Position numbers and translations under genes: made by a program
In this document: positions 1 through 12,373 of the stretch, one piece after another
Numbering within the stretch: position 1 is the first letter of the stretch
Layout: each line of letters begins with the position of its first letter
Notes under the pieces: generated by a model
The model's database searches: none
Told to the model about the DNA's origin: nothing
The model's input: the letters and a program-made list of their open reading frames with translations, nothing else
Assembly: GCA_018350325.1 (NCBI GenBank)
Contig: JAEVLN010000001.1
Location: 2,531,501 to 2,595,500, forward strand
Source: Globodera rostochiensis
Lineage: Eukaryota > Nematoda > Chromadorea > Rhabditida > Heteroderidae
Reading direction: 5' to 3'
DNA length: 64,000 nt

Positions 1-567
1 TTGCGGGTTGTCAGACATCTTTGAGAATAAAATGCGGGAAAAAGTGCATTTGAGTGAAAATTGCCCGTATTTATACGCAACGCCAAAGGAAATATTTACT
101 CGACGACTCCCTGACACGCCAAAACGCGCCAAATTCAAACGCGCTCCAAAACAAACAAAATTCACGGGGCGGATATTTCACTGGCAGCAAATTTTAAAAG
201 TCTATAACTTTTTTTAACCTCATCCAAATCAAACAAACAAGATGCCATTCGAAAGCTCTAAATGAGAAGAATCATTTTTGAAAAAAAACCAAGCGGTTTA
301 ATTCGTTTTTAAAAAGTTTTATGCGTAAAAAATACTCAAAATTGGAGGTTTTTCATAGTTTTATTGCATAACTGTTTCACGAATTCTCTAATTGTTTAGC
401 TTTTAAAAGCTTTCGAGTGGCACTTGTTTTTTTGATTAGTTGAGTTTTAAAAAGGTTCAAAACTGATAGCACTGAAGTGATGTAAACTCCAAAATTCAAC
501 ATCAAAAAAAGTTCGATTATCCAATATATGTATAAATTTCATCATTTAGTTGGACAAATTGTTTGAA
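1..567. other. upstream region, no gene seen
   Basis: AT-rich sequence before the first gene. Short open frames here show no family resemblance and no splice pattern. It presumably contains the promoter of the galactosyltransferase that starts at 568, but I see no site I can name. Confidence 0.4.
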
Positions 568-2656
568 ATGCAGTGCTGTGTCGCCACTGTTCGTCCAATC
601 CTCCGCAGACTTCTCCCGTTGTCCTCCTCCCAGTTGATATTCGCTTTGTTCTTGTTGCTGTTCATCTCCACTTTTTGGCTTGGCCGTCTGTCCGTTCAGT
701 TGGGCGAATTGGACCGATTGAGCAACGATGCCGAACGAACGACGAAGCCATGTTGGTGCTGGAGGGGGGCAAATAGTATTACGATTTAAAATGATCGCCG
801 ATAAAGCTCGGTGGGATTTGGGAACCCCGCAAAAATTTTTCGGGTCCTGAATCAAGTGAATTTTTCGAAAGCAAGAGAGGGTTTGGGGTTCTTGAATTTC
901 AGGTTTTTTTTCAGGAAATATCAAATTCCGGGTTTTAAAAAAGCCATCCTCTAATCGCTGATCCATTTGAGGTCATCAACAGTCGACAAGAAAAGCTTCG
1001 CTCAGCACCTATTTGATGGTTTGGGCTTTCAATTCGACACGGTGTAATACCAATAACCCCATTTTTAGGTTCTAATTATGACTGGACCCGATGAATCAGG
1101 CGAGAAATCATTTTGCATTGAATTAAAGGTTTTTTATCCCCTGAAAAACATTGTCTATTTTGGAAAGAAAGAATTTAAATTTTCTCGTTTTTTTCTTTCA
1201 GCCCTTCGTCGGACCATCCGTCAGACATGGCTCCGTCTGTCCACCAAAACGCCCCAACAATTTTGGCATTTGTTCCCCGTTGGCACTCGCAATTTGAGCG
1301 CCGCACAGCTCCGCCAACTCGACGCGGAGTCGACGCAGCACGGGGATTTGGTGCTGTTGCGCAATTTGACCGACTCCTACGAACAGTTGGCACTCAAAAC
1401 CTTGCTCTCCATCGGGTGAGCACAACTTGTAGCTGGCATTTCTGTTTAATTCGACGTTTTCGTGGCCATTTTTGGCACCAAACAAAAGTCAGACACACAT
1501 TTTGTCATACTGCTTGAACTTCGTGTAAAATGAATGACTCGTGGACATATTTGCCGTCTGTCCTTAAAGTTTCAAATTTTGCAAAAAATGCCTTCTTCTC
1601 CTCTCAGTTTCGCGGTCGAAGCCGTGGACTTTGCGTTTGTGCTGAAGACGGACGGGGACAGTTTCGTGCGTTTGGGCGCCCTTCTGCAGGCGTTGCGCAC
1701 CGTCGCGCACCCCTTTCTCTACTGGGGCTTCCTGGACGGACGCGCGCGACCCAAACGCCTGGGCGGAAAGTGGCGGGAGGAGGAGTGGCGTCTGTGCGAC
1801 CGTTACTTGCCCTACCAGGTTTCGGCATTCATTCCGTTTTTTGTTTTGGCAAGAATTTTGAATGGCAAAAATTTAAATGTTTGAATTAAACCGATGCTTT
1901 TGTTCCTCAGAATATGTATATGTTTAAGCATTAAATTAAAGCTCGGCGGTGGTTACGTCCTGTCCCATGCGTTGGCCTCCTTCATCCAACAGAATCGGGA
2001 ACGGCTGAAGCTGTACCGGAACGAGGACGTTTCGGTGGGCGCTTGGCTGGCCGGGCTGAGGGTTCGCTATGTGCACGACCCGCGCTTTGGTCAGTTTTTT
2101 TTTTCATTTTTAAAATTTAACGGATTTTTTGTACATTACTTAATTAACCTGTCGGACTTGGCTTCGCTGAATTGCGATTTATTTGTAATGCAAAATTTGT
2201 TTAGACACCGAATTCCGTTCCCGCGGCTGCAACAACGAATATTTGGCAAGTGATCGATGATTGATGGTCGCATTTTTGCGTAACATAAGTCCACCACTCT
2301 CCTCTCTTTTTAGGCAAAAAAAAAAAATCAAAATTTTCCAGTTTTTAAATCAAATTTATTTAAAAACTAAAAAAAGGATTGACCCCAAAAATCTATTAAA
2401 GCTGGCATTATAAGAAAACAAAATCATAACCAGAGTATTTAAAAGGAATTTTGTTTCCACCTTTTTGATGTGCAAATCTCTTTAGATAACGCACAAAAAG
2501 TCACCGGACGAAATGCATCGGTTGTTCTCCAATTTGGCGACCCGCGGCGTTCTGTGCCATCCTGGCGAGTACCAACTGCGCCCCTCCTACGTCTACGACT
2601 TCTCCCGGCCGCCCAGCGAATGTTGCACACGACGGAACGGCTCCCGAATTCCTTAA
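568..2656 (+). CDS. B3GALT6: beta-1,3-galactosyltransferase 6-like (GAG linker galactosyltransferase II)
   Basis: Golgi type II enzyme that adds the second galactose of the proteoglycan linker tetrasaccharide (C. elegans counterpart sqv-2). The first exon from ATG 568 encodes a short cytoplasmic tail and a hydrophobic signal anchor ([17 protein letters not shown]). Later exons carry family blocks in order: [42 protein letters not shown] (the metal-binding DxD, here DGD), [70 protein letters not shown] and a C-terminal [13 protein letters not shown]. Exons with matching phase: 1202-1415, 1608-1818, 1942-2089, 2205-2245, 2486-2656. The intron after 2245 only keeps frame with a GC donor (GCAAGT). 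The 3' end of exon 1, and a possible small exon before 1202, are unresolved; the segment expected just before RRTIRQTW in the family was not found. Family call is strong, N-terminal model is not. Confidence 0.88.
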
Positions 2657-3721
2657 CCGGTACGGAATGTTTGGAATTTGTTGGATCGGACGAGAATAAG
2701 TGAAGAAGAAAAGAACGCGACGACAAATGCCGACCCGCCCCAACTCCAAAAGTGGCTTTCGGCTTCTCATTGATTAGCTTTGTGTGTCCCAATTCTTAAA
2801 TCTCATTTTGTTATGATGCTAATGATCTCCCTCAAAATGCTCGTCCAATTCTCGACCATTTGCCAAAAGCAATGTTAAACCCCACCCCCCGTGGCCATCG
2901 ATCGCAGCAATTTACCGTTTAACACAAAGCCATATTTTGTGTTTGCGCACGCATTATCCTTTCCCCAACCAAAATAATCCGTCCCATGTGCCCTGCCCAA
3001 TGATCCCTCCCCCCCCCATTTTTGCATTCTCTACGGGTTTTTGTCCTCTCGTCCGTTTTAGTCGATTTCCCCCACCACCATTTTGTGCAGTGTTTACATT
3101 TCTACCCCCTCGCACACAATAACTTTTCTGCCGCATTTCCCAAATTTCGAGAAGTTTTGTTTGTACACAACAGCAACATTTTATCCCAAAACTAGCGGAC
3201 CGCTAGGAGAAGCGCACAAGATCATTTATAAATTTTTGATTGTCCATTTCCTCTCAATTAAATTCTAATTGTTAAATATATTTTTTTTGTGTCGTTTTTG
3301 CACTATTTAAATTTTGGGAAACACAACAATCATGCTTCGGCACAACAAATTGCAACATCATAATCAGACCGCCTACGCGTTTTTCAGGTACAAAATACTC
3401 AAACATTTCATACATTTTCAACCCAATTCTCAACAAATTTTGTTGTTCATTTCCAAACCCGGGAAGTTCGGCTAGCATTAGGCTTTTGAGTTTTGTGGGA
3501 TAGAATGTAAAAATGTTGTCATTATGCCAAGCCTCAATTGAGCGGAATTTTTTATATTTGAATTTTCATACTGAAAATGTCAATAAAATGCATTTGAGAG
3601 TCGACTCAAAAACCTTTTTAACGTTTCTTCAGGTGCAAAACGAACATGACAAATAAATCGAAATGCTTATCCTGAAAAATTACACATTTTTTTAAAATTA
3701 CTATTTTTATGTACATAAAAC
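2657..3721. other. intergenic, 3' UTR of B3GALT6 and upstream of PIGW
   Basis: About 1 kb with C-rich and AT-rich patches (for example a run of C at about 3007-3017). No coding exon, tandem array or inverted repeat was recognised. Candidate polyadenylation-like AATAAA occurs near 3583. Confidence 0.4.
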
Positions 3722-3793
3722 GACCCCATTGTCAGTTCTAGCCTTAAACCGAAAAGCCCCGAATTTGATCGCTTTTGGTCGGCCGTCTCGACG

Positions 3794-5839
3794 ATGCGAC
3801 TTCCCACGTTTGAACTTTCCCAGCAGGCCGAGACGGCGCTGTTCTTTGTGTTCTACACGCTGTGCATGTTGTTAAGGAACACGTTGGTGCAGTACTTCAT
3901 TAGCACACCGGGATGGCATCTGCGCAAATGGTGGGTGAACCCCGGAAAATGTGGGTGCCCGCCCTAAAAGCATTCCGTGCATTTCAGGTCGTTGTTCTGC
4001 TTGGACTTCTGTGCGTTGGTGGTGCCTCCCTTTTTGGCTCAAACATTTTGGGTCGACTATTTGCACGTTCTGCTGCTTGTACAGCTTGCCCTCTGTGCCG
4101 TCTGTTCTGTGTGTTGCGATGGTGCGCGTACCGGCATGACGCCGCTGCGAGCGGCGCGTCCGTTGCGCGTTGACGCGGGGCGCGCTCAAAGAGACGCACA
4201 CATAATGTTCAGGTGCCAATTAATCATAAATTTAATAGGAACTCGATCTTTAAATTTTAATTAATATTTTTTTTGGAAACAAAACACAAAGAGATTTGGG
4301 GTGAACATAAGCTAGATGAAATGTCAAAAGAAATGTAACAAAATAATTGAAATACGTTCCATGACCCTTCTGTTGATTGCCACTTCCTTGGCCATTTTGG
4401 CGGTGGACTTCACGCTGTTCCCGCGGCGCATGGCCAAAACGCAGTATTATGGCCAATCGCTGATGGACACCGGCACCGCCGCCTTCATTTTCGTGAACGC
4501 CCTCGCGGACCACGACGTGGCGGCCCGGGGACAGAGTCCACGGCAGCGGGCGGCCAAAGCAACAATGTCAGTTGACCAACCAATAGTTTCGGAGAAAAAA
4601 GCGTAATTTTTTTAAAACTTTTTAGGCAAATTTTTGCGCTTCGAATGCCCACACTTTTGGCATTGTTTTTGATCGGTGTTGGCCGTTCCGTGTTCATCCA
4701 GCTCAGCGGCTATGGCCAAGACGTGACGGAGTACGGCGTGCATTGGAACTTCTTCCTCACCCTCTTTTGCGTCAGGGTCAGACCGGAGAGGAGGCGTTTC
4801 GTCAAACTTATAGAAAACGAGCGAAAATGGCACTTATTTTCTGAGGGTTTTCGAAATTTTAAAATTTGTTAAACCCTTAAGATTTAAAAAAATGTTCTGA
4901 ATAATCAAGGAGGGGGGCATATTTAAAGCTTTTCGTCTACTTTTTGCAAAATAAAATTGAAGGACTATAAATTATCGTTTGAATTCTACAATTATAGCTG
5001 TTCGTCATTTGTGTGCCCAACTCTATGCTTGTCTTCGTCGGTGTACTGCTCGGCGTCGTCTACCAAATTGCCCTCCGTTTCACCTGGCTTGAGCAATGGC
5101 TGCTGCGGCCTGATTTTACTGAGCCGCGGCACGGCTTCCTGGACCAAAACCGGGAGGGCATTTTCTCGCTGTGTGGGTACTGCTTCATCTACGCCGTCTC
5201 GCTGATGTACGCGCGCGGCAGCAACAAATTGATGCCAAGGCAATGATTGAGGGCAAAGAGCTAGCCATGGGAATTGGGTTGCAATTTTGGACCAATTTAT
5301 GTACTAAAAATCGCTAAATCCCCCCCCCCCCCAAAATACTTTGCACTTTTTATAGGGACAAAAAACTGTCCGCACTGAACGTGGCGTGTGGACTCGGCTT
5401 CAGCCTGTGTTGTTACGGCTTGCAAAGGGTGCTCGAGGACTATTTTGGGCTGATCGCCTCCCGACGCTTGGCAAACATGTCCTATTCGTTCGCAATGGTA
5501 TTATATTTTTTTCGATTTTATTTTTAAAATTAATCCTATTCTTCGCAGTTGGCTTTGTTCAGCACCATCTGTGCCCTGCTCCAATTTGGTCAGCTCGTCG
5601 TGCCGTTGCCGCAGGATGCCCGCTGGGGCGGTTTGGTGGCGGCGGTCAGTCGCAATGCGCTGCTCCACTTTTTGTGCGCCAATTTGTTGACCGGCCTTGT
5701 CAATATTTTGGCCATGGCCTCCTCGAACTTCGAAATCCATGGCCACCCAATCGCTGAGACGGTGACAATGCTCGCTTACGCGCTGGCCACCTCTCTGCTG
5801 ATTTACGCGATTCATTTGGCGAAGAAGCGATCCCAATGA
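3794..5839 (+). CDS. PIGW: GPI inositol acyltransferase, PIGW/GWT1 family
   Basis: ER multispanning enzyme that acylates the inositol of GlcN-PI during GPI-anchor synthesis. Diagnostic blocks: [24 protein letters not shown] near 4400, then [41 protein letters not shown], and [12 protein letters not shown] with SRRLANMSY. These match the conserved PIGW/GWT1 core, and most exons are strongly hydrophobic. Exons with consistent phase: 3794-3930, 3988-about 4212, an exon ending 4566, 4626-4776, 4998-5239, 5356-5497, 5549-5839. The intron after 5239 needs a GC donor (AG|GCAATG). The junction between 4212 and the exon starting near 4331 is not resolved: the frame reading SMTLLLIA has no clean AG in the right phase. 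The start is also uncertain, because the frame stays open 5' of ATG 3794. Confidence 0.88.
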
Positions 5840-6210
5840 CGCCCAGAGCCGCAAATTTGATCATAAACATTTTTTGATCTCGATTTTCATTTTTAAAATC
5901 TATTTTTCTACACCCGATTTTAATTTTATTCAAAGTTTATAAACTCGTTTATGCTAAAAAAATACAAGTTCGTTGAGGGAGAAGTGTTGTAAGTGAAAAA
6001 AGAAAGGGTGTGGGGTGTAAATGGTAGTCAGTTAAATGTTTGGCAGTTGATGACCAGAGAGAGGGAGGGAAGAACGTTGGATGGAATTGAATGACTAGAA
6101 AAAAAGTGAATCGGAGCCTAAGTGAAAGTGGCGAAAGACAAGCGCAAACAAAAGTAAAACAGGCAAAAGCCAAAATTGGGATTCGTGATCAAAGTTGGGG
6201 GGAAGACTTT
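5840..6210. other. intergenic between convergent genes
   Basis: 370 bases between the PIGW stop (+) and the stop of the SLC3A2-like gene (-). AT-rich to about 5960, then purine-rich on the plus strand. It must contain both 3' UTRs; nothing else recognised. Confidence 0.4.
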
Positions 6211-9090
6211 TCATGATTCGAACGCTCTGAAAACGATGCCCTGCCGAGCTCCAATTCGCACTTGCCTCCCGCCCAGATCAATGCCAATTCCTATTGTAAA
6301 ATCGTTGGCATTCGAACTCCGCGCAACAATTCGGCCTCTCCGATAGATTCCGGAACGATGGAAGGGCGGCAAGTCGGCCAGCGAAAGGACGACCGGGACG
6401 GGCCCGAAATTGACGACCACAACAATGCTCTAAAATGGGAGAGAGAAATGAGAAGATAAATTGAGTAGCTCCAGGGTACAAACATCGCCATAAACTGAGT
6501 CCTGCCCGTCCTCCGCCCGTTCCCGGCTCAAATAGCGACAGAGCGCAAACGCTTGGCCATCCACACATTTGGTGATGTACGTGTGCCCCCCTCCGTCCGC
6601 CATCAGCACGGTGTCGCGTTGGCGAAGGCGGGCCAAACGGCGAACACTGTGCAAAAAACTGCGCGAGTCGGCCAATTCATCCTAACGCAAAAAGGGGGGG
6701 GGGAAGTCAATCGAAATCCAGAAATGCCGATGCCATGAATTGTTTCAAAAGATTTTTACCTCGAAATTTGTTTCCGTTGTTATTGCCGCGGTCGCGGTAT
6801 CTGTCGTCCCATTTTGTGGCGATGGTTCCCATGGCATTGTGCTCCGTTGCGGAAACTGCAAAAAACATCAAAAATGAAAACCAACTACCAAAATTACAAA
6901 AAATGCCTTCAAATTTGGCACATCCCGCAGCCCGAGCTCGTCCCCGTAGTAAACAATCGAAGTACCGCGCAAAATGAGTTGAATCAGCATGATCAGCTCA
7001 GCGTACGCCTTGCCGTCCACGCGTGTGGCCAGTCGAGCAGTGAACGAACTGCCTACGCTCCACACGGGCCAAACATTAGCTAAATGTTTTTATGGTTATG
7101 CCTTTGATTTTTGACAAACAATTCATTTACGAAAGGGGGCACCAAAACTTTTTGCGAACACTCACTGGACGACTGGTGAAACAGCAACAAATCCGCAACG
7201 ATTTCGTTGGTACACTCGGCCACGCCCGTCGTAGTCATCGTCGAGTTGGAGCAGACGCGGTTGTCCAACGCCAACTTGCGCAGCTCCGTGTTTACCACCG
7301 CGTCCAGGCCGACCTCCTCCACGATGCGCACCTTCAACGCCTCAGACAAATGCTCATGAGAAGTGAAAAGGAAGCTGAACAGCACCATACTAGTATTTCC
7401 AACGAAAACCCCAAGACAAAGAATTTATCATAATTCTCTTACATTTTGCCGCCATCTGTTCTTCGTCTTATGCGCCACTGTTCCTCCGCATGGATTTTCA
7501 ACGATTTGACAATCGCGAAAATCTAAACAAAAATACCAATTGGTTTTGCTCAATTCCCAGAAAAAGGAAAGACTGGCACGTTTATGCTCCATTGGCACGA
7601 CTAAAAAGTGTGACCTTCTTTAACACAAAAACTTCGAATCAACTTTTTAGGCCCAAGTACTGCTTTTGCCTGATCCCACGCGGGCATCCGTCCGTCTGGT
7701 GTCCGGTGCAAATAGTCAATGGAGGACAAATGGAAGCCGTCCACCCCATGGCCGATCCAAAAGCTGATCGCGGCACGCACAGCGCCCGAAACGTTCGTAT
7801 TTTGCCAGTTTAGAACGGATAAATCAGCACGATTGGCCACATGAAAGTACTTCAACAACAGAGTAGAGTTGAATTAAATAATGAAATTTAAAATAGTGCC
7901 TTAAGCAATGAGCCTTCAAAGGCAGAAACGAATGCTGAATTTGGAATGGCACGGCGCCAATGGTAGAAATCGGCAAAAGCAGCATTTTCAGGCCGTACAG
8001 CCAACGCACTGCGACGGAACCACGGGTGACCAGTGGAAGTGACGGCGAGCGGAAGGTCAAGCAGCACACGGAGACCTAAAAAACAAAAAAATTGTATTGT
8101 ACTCTATGAATGTGTAGTGTATGTGACGCGCCTTTTCTGTGCGCTGCATTGACAAACGCGTCGAAGTCGTTCATTGTGCCGATTTGTTGGCTAAGTGCCA
8201 GGAAGTTGAGCACGCCCAACCCGCTGTTCTCCACTCGGACCATCGGACGAGCAAAAATGGCACCAACTCCAATTCGGCGCAGCTGGCCAAGTCTGCTCTG
8301 AAGGCCGACCAAATCGCCAATGCCATCATCGTCAGAATCTTTTTTTTTTGAAAAAAAGAAAATCGGTTTGCGTTATAAAAATTGTGTAAAAAATAACCTT
8401 GAAAAGAAAGCGTCCAAATCTGAAAACTTGTGTTCTTTTTTCTTGTTGCAAAATTTGATTTTGCCTCGTAAATCACTGTGTCCTTCCACCAATCTCTTGT
8501 CGATGGCAAACACTTTGGATGGGAATGGGCAAGGAAGACGGCGAACAACAGCGCGAACAGCCAACCAAACCAGAAAGCCGAGTAGAAGGCTAACCTGACA
8601 ATGAACAAAGAATTTGCAACAGCCATCAATCCACTTTTTTCGAAATAAATTAAGTAATTACAAATTGAACTCCCAGTTTTGTCTTTCAAAAGGTGGACGG
8701 ACACAAGCAAAAATCAGAAATCCTCACGTTTTTCAGAGTAGTTTCCCAAACAAAAAACTTATTTTTGATGCTTTCCCCATTAAAGTGAAACAATAATCTG
8801 ATTGACTTCAATTCCCACCTTATCCTTCGCCATTTCGGCTCATTTCGATAGCGTTCAATGTGTTCCACAGACAGAGGTCGCCGTCGTTCAGTTCGACTCG
8901 GAATGAGCAACAGTTCATGGCCCGTGCCGGAGAGTTTGTTGCACTGCCGAAAACCGTCGTACAGTTCAGAAACACTCAACGAAGTCGGACTGAGCGGAAT
9001 TTGAATGGAATTGTGCTCAATTGCAAAGATGTAACTGTCGGATTTGTTGGCAACCAGAAACGGAGCGGACGACGGGCACTTAACGGGCAT
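6211..9090 (-). CDS. SLC3A2/4F2hc-like heavy chain of amino-acid transporters
   Basis: Type II membrane glycoprotein with a catalytically dispensable alpha-amylase-like ectodomain that carries SLC7-type amino-acid transporters to the plasma membrane (C. elegans ATGP proteins are the nearest named nematode group). In order: cytoplasmic part, one membrane helix (LAFYSAFWFGWLFALLFAVF), DWWKDTVIYE, DGIGDL, GTMNDFDAFV, LRVLLDLPLAVTSTGHPWF, GHGVDGFHLS, VYYGDELGLRD, RSTMPWEPSP, and a C-terminal beta domain. Twelve exons chain in phase to 649 codons: 8819-9090, 8465-8594, 8398-8419, 8132-8338, 7900-8075, 7670-7849, 7443-7522, 7166-7389, 6922-7079, 6760-6855, 6496-6681, 6211-6429. One is a 22-nt microexon. 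Donors after 8465, 8132 and 7900 read GC; the donor after 7670 could be GC or, with the exon ending at 7661, GTACTT. A TAG acceptor lies 30 nt before the ATG, so the true start may be by trans-splicing or further upstream. Confidence 0.85.
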
Positions 9091-9385
9091 GGCACCACAC
9101 GCATTTGGCTTCGACTCAGCCTACCAATAACATTGCAAGAAACATTAAAAATTTAAAAATTATTAAAATGAAATAATGGCTTTTATCCAACGACGACGTA
9201 GCTCTCTCACGATTATTGCACTTGTTTTTTTAAAAGAAAACAACGGGTTTTGTTTTAGATGCTCACATAAAGGCAAACTTTTTTTCAAACAACATACAAT
9301 TTATATACGAGGAAAATGCATGAAAAAAACATCAAAAATGTGTTCAGAGATCCCTTAATTGATGGTTGAAATGCCAATGCGCTCG

Positions 9386-10900
9386 CTACTTTGTGACCTT
9401 CCGACTCTTCTTGCTTGACGACCCTCCGTACTTTTGTGCCAGATTTTCCAGGAAATCGTCCTTAAATAAAGATTTAAAAAATTCAAAAACCCCATTTAAA
9501 GGTCGGTCCCCCCTTCTCTTAGCCTGAATTTCTTATTTTCAACAATGTCATCGTCGCTCACCATTTTCTCAGAGCGTTTGCGTTGCTTGGACCGGATCAT
9601 TGCGCTCAAAGTGTCTTCGCCTTCGCTCGCGCCAGCCTCGCGTTTGCGCAGCTCTTTAAGCGCTTGCTCTGCCTCGATCGCCTCGCGCTGCGCTCGCTTG
9701 GCGCGCCGGACTTGCGCGGCAGGCGGCTCATTGGTGAAGCGGGAGTACGCGCTCAGTTCACCACGCTCAATGCAATGACGGACAATCTCGCGGATGCGGT
9801 CCTCGTCCGGTTGTTCAGCGCCGACCACACACTCCATGATCCGGTCCATGTTGCCCTTGTGCTTCTGGTATGCCTTCTTCACCTCCTCAATCTCTTCCTG
9901 CGATCCTACAAAAAAGAGGGGCGAAACATATGCATATTTGTGTCTGTTTCAAGCATTTCCCAAGGTTTTTTGCTAAATTTTTGGATGTAATACAGTGTAC
10001 AATTCTCTTGGTAACCTTGGGTGTGTTGAATTTAACAGAAAAAACACCCAAACCTCTGAACTCAGCCAAATACGCTTCGATCTCTTCCGGCGTGACCTTC
10101 TTGAAGACGCCTCGCCACACCGCCGTCCAGTCTGTGTCATCGTCAAAATCATCTTCGTCGTCAAGCAAACCTATAAAATCGTTTACTGTAACTAATGACC
10201 ACATTCTTGAATGATTCCACTCAGGGACGTAGCCAGGGGGGGGGGGGGGGGGGGGGGGGAATTCCCCCCCCCCCGAAATGAAATTTCAGAAAAAAAAAAA
10301 CAAGAGGGGGGACCATATTGTTTTACACTTTTACAGCTTTTTGATCAATTTTCTTAACAAATTGCCATCAAAAATCAAAAAAATTTTCCCGGCGGCGCCT
10401 ATCGGCACCACCGGGCCGCTCCTGGCGCTCAAATGGGAATGCCATCTGAGCGCCGCGCTCAGATGGATCAATTCCCCCCTCCGAAATTTTTTTCTAGCTA
10501 CGTCCCTGATTCCACTAATTATCGAATGCTAACCTGTCTCGTCATATATTTGTCGCTTCTCCTTGTCTCCAAGAATTGCATAGGCTCGTCCGATCACTTG
10601 GAACTTCTGCTTGGCCAACTCACGGGCCGCTTCGTCATGGTGCGCCGATGCAAATCGATCAGGATGCCACAAAATTGATAGACTATAATAAGCCTTCTTA
10701 ACTGAAATGAATATGAAGACGATCAGAAAGCCATTAAAAAAGTCCAATTTAAATGACCATAATCCTAACTCTGAATTAACAAACGTTTGTTTAAACTTAC
10801 TTTGCTTATTATTAAAGCTGTTGTTGCTCCTATCCAACTTCAGAATTTGGTAAAGATCTTTAGTGCCAAATAAATCGACGCATTCCTTCTGAAAAGTCAT
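9386..10900 (-). CDS. DNAJC9: DNAJC9-like J-domain protein
   Basis: Hsp40-family co-chaperone; the vertebrate homologue is nuclear and handles histones, and the nematode orthologue is dnj-23. The J domain starts with DLYQILKLDR in exon 1 (10801-10900) and continues in exon 2 (10534-10701) with the catalytic HPD in ILWHPDRF and a closing DKEKRQIYDETG. Exon 3 (10054-10170) has the acidic stretch plus DTDWTAVWRGVFKKVT, and exon 4 (9524-9905) has the long charged helical region typical of DNAJC9. The final exon (9386-9460) reads DDFLENLAQKYGG before a lysine-rich tail. The exon 4 to 5 join is unresolved: the only visible donor, CAG|GC, leaves the frame one base out. A hAT-like element of 287 bp sits in intron 2. 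Downstream on the same strand, about 300 bases away, is the SLC3A2-like gene. Confidence 0.88.
10222..10508. mobile_element. hAT-like MITE with 8-bp target duplication
   Basis: The ends are imperfect inverted repeats, CAGGGACGTAGCCAG at the left and CTAGCTACGTCCCTG at the right. It is flanked by an exact 8-bp duplication ATTCCACT (10214-10221 and 10509-10516), the size made by hAT transposases. The interior has long G and C runs, and a GGCGGCGCCTATCGGCACC motif that recurs elsewhere in the window. It lies in an intron of the DNAJC9-like gene and has no coding capacity. Confidence 0.88.
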
Positions 10901-12103
10901 CCTTTTGTTGTATGACAAACAAATTGTAATTAATAAGCGAGCAATTAATCCTTAAATTGAGCCATATGCATTTGAATTATTCACTCTTTTCTAATAACAT
11001 CAAAACGCGGGCGCTTACAATCAGTGAAAGCATTTTGGACATTTTTACAAGAAAATTCAAAAAAAATGAGAAAAATGTTTGAAAATTCACTAATTTGGCA
11101 ATCTGTTAGATTCAAAATTTACGAAAAAATTACACATCCACACCATTAATCGTGTGCGCACACACTCTTTTTCAGCCAAATTCTCGCGAACTCGACCACG
11201 ACTTTTCATTTCTTCACCGTTGAATTGGATCGGATCGTTCAGCAAATATAATGCACATATAACAAATATTTATAGACATTTCGTTGATCGTCGTGAGAAA
11301 GAAAGAAAGAAAAAAAAGGAAATTTTGTTCAGCGGTGCGCTAAACTGGTTGATTTGGTGGTTGGTTGACTGCTTTAGTGGGCGGTTGGTTGGTTACCTGT
11401 TGCTGCTGCTGCTGATGGCGATCATCGTCGGTGGTGGCTAAGCAGAGATGAGATGAATGAATGAATGAAGAGGAGGGAGGTGAGGAAGTCAGTTTTCTTC
11501 TCTTTCACAAGCAGCATAATTTTGAAGGGTGTCGTCGTGTTGAAAGCGGCGGGGGAATCCTTACCCATTCACATAACAACATATACACACACACACACTG
11601 TAAAAAGCGCACATTCTCATCAGCAACAGGACCGGAAGAGCGGATTCATTCATACCGATTTAAACATTGCGTTTGTCGCAAAAGCTTCCTCTCATAATGT
11701 GCGGAAGTGAAAACTATTAAGGTATATTTTATAATAATAATCTAAAAAAGTATTATCCAAAATCGAATTAGTAGGTAGGTAGATTTGAATTGAGAGCTTC
11801 GCTAAGATGTGATCCGGTGAATATCCGACATTTAAAACTTTTCCCGTCTTTCATAGGAACTTCGCCGTCCTTTCGTCGCCATCTTCTCAACACATTTCTT
11901 TTAACAATAATTGACATGTCCAATTTTTCATTGCTTCTCCGGAACTGCAGCGTTTAAAAAGTAAAATAATTTTCTTTTCGAAAAAAATCGTGCATTTAAT
12001 AACTCTGATCGGGGAACAGCGTTACGGCTCATACTCCTCGAGAAAAAGGATTTTTAACATTTTGATATTTTTAGTCCTTCTTCATCACGTCCCCTTGATC
12101 GCC
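10901..12103. other. intergenic, upstream of DNAJC9 (-) and the next + gene
   Basis: About 1.2 kb between divergent genes. It contains short simple repeats (GAAA at about 11,300, GGTT at about 11,380, CTGCTG at about 11,402, CA at about 11,585). No coding exon with family resemblance was found, and no promoter element is claimed. Confidence 0.35.
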
Positions 12104-12373
12104 ATGCTTTACCAAACTCACCACCATTCGCCGGTCTCCTACGCGCGCTCTCGTCGCTATTTGTCCCGTCCCTATTTGTACCCGCTGTTCTTCCTGCTCG
12201 TCCTCTTCTTGCTGATCCGATGGAATTCCCAATCCAACCACGGCAACACCGGTGCCCGCTTCTTCGACGACGACGACACTTCCATTGCCATTGATGGCCC
12301 GGAGGACAGTGACGATGGAGAGGAGGTGCAAATTGTCAAATCGACGGAAGAGGGCGAGAAACGCGTCATCCAG
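12104..12373 (+). CDS. unrecognised membrane-anchored first exon, possibly an alternative start for the GILT-like gene
   Basis: An open frame from ATG 12104 gives a His/Arg/Tyr-rich start, one hydrophobic helix (YPLFFLLVLFLLIRW), then an acidic stretch with FDDDD and EDSDDGEE. It ends at CAG|GTCGGA in phase 0. No partner exon is obvious before the GILT-like gene, whose own first exon (13121-13333) also codes for a membrane helix and also ends in phase 0 at a GT donor. Both could therefore splice to the exon at 13427. I recognise no family in this exon alone; the alternative-exon idea is inference. Confidence 0.4.

Noticed and set aside
11154..11697. Overlapping plus-strand frames near 11.2-11.7 kb
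   Set aside because: They span simple repeats (GAAA, GGTT, CA) and have no splice logic or family resemblance.
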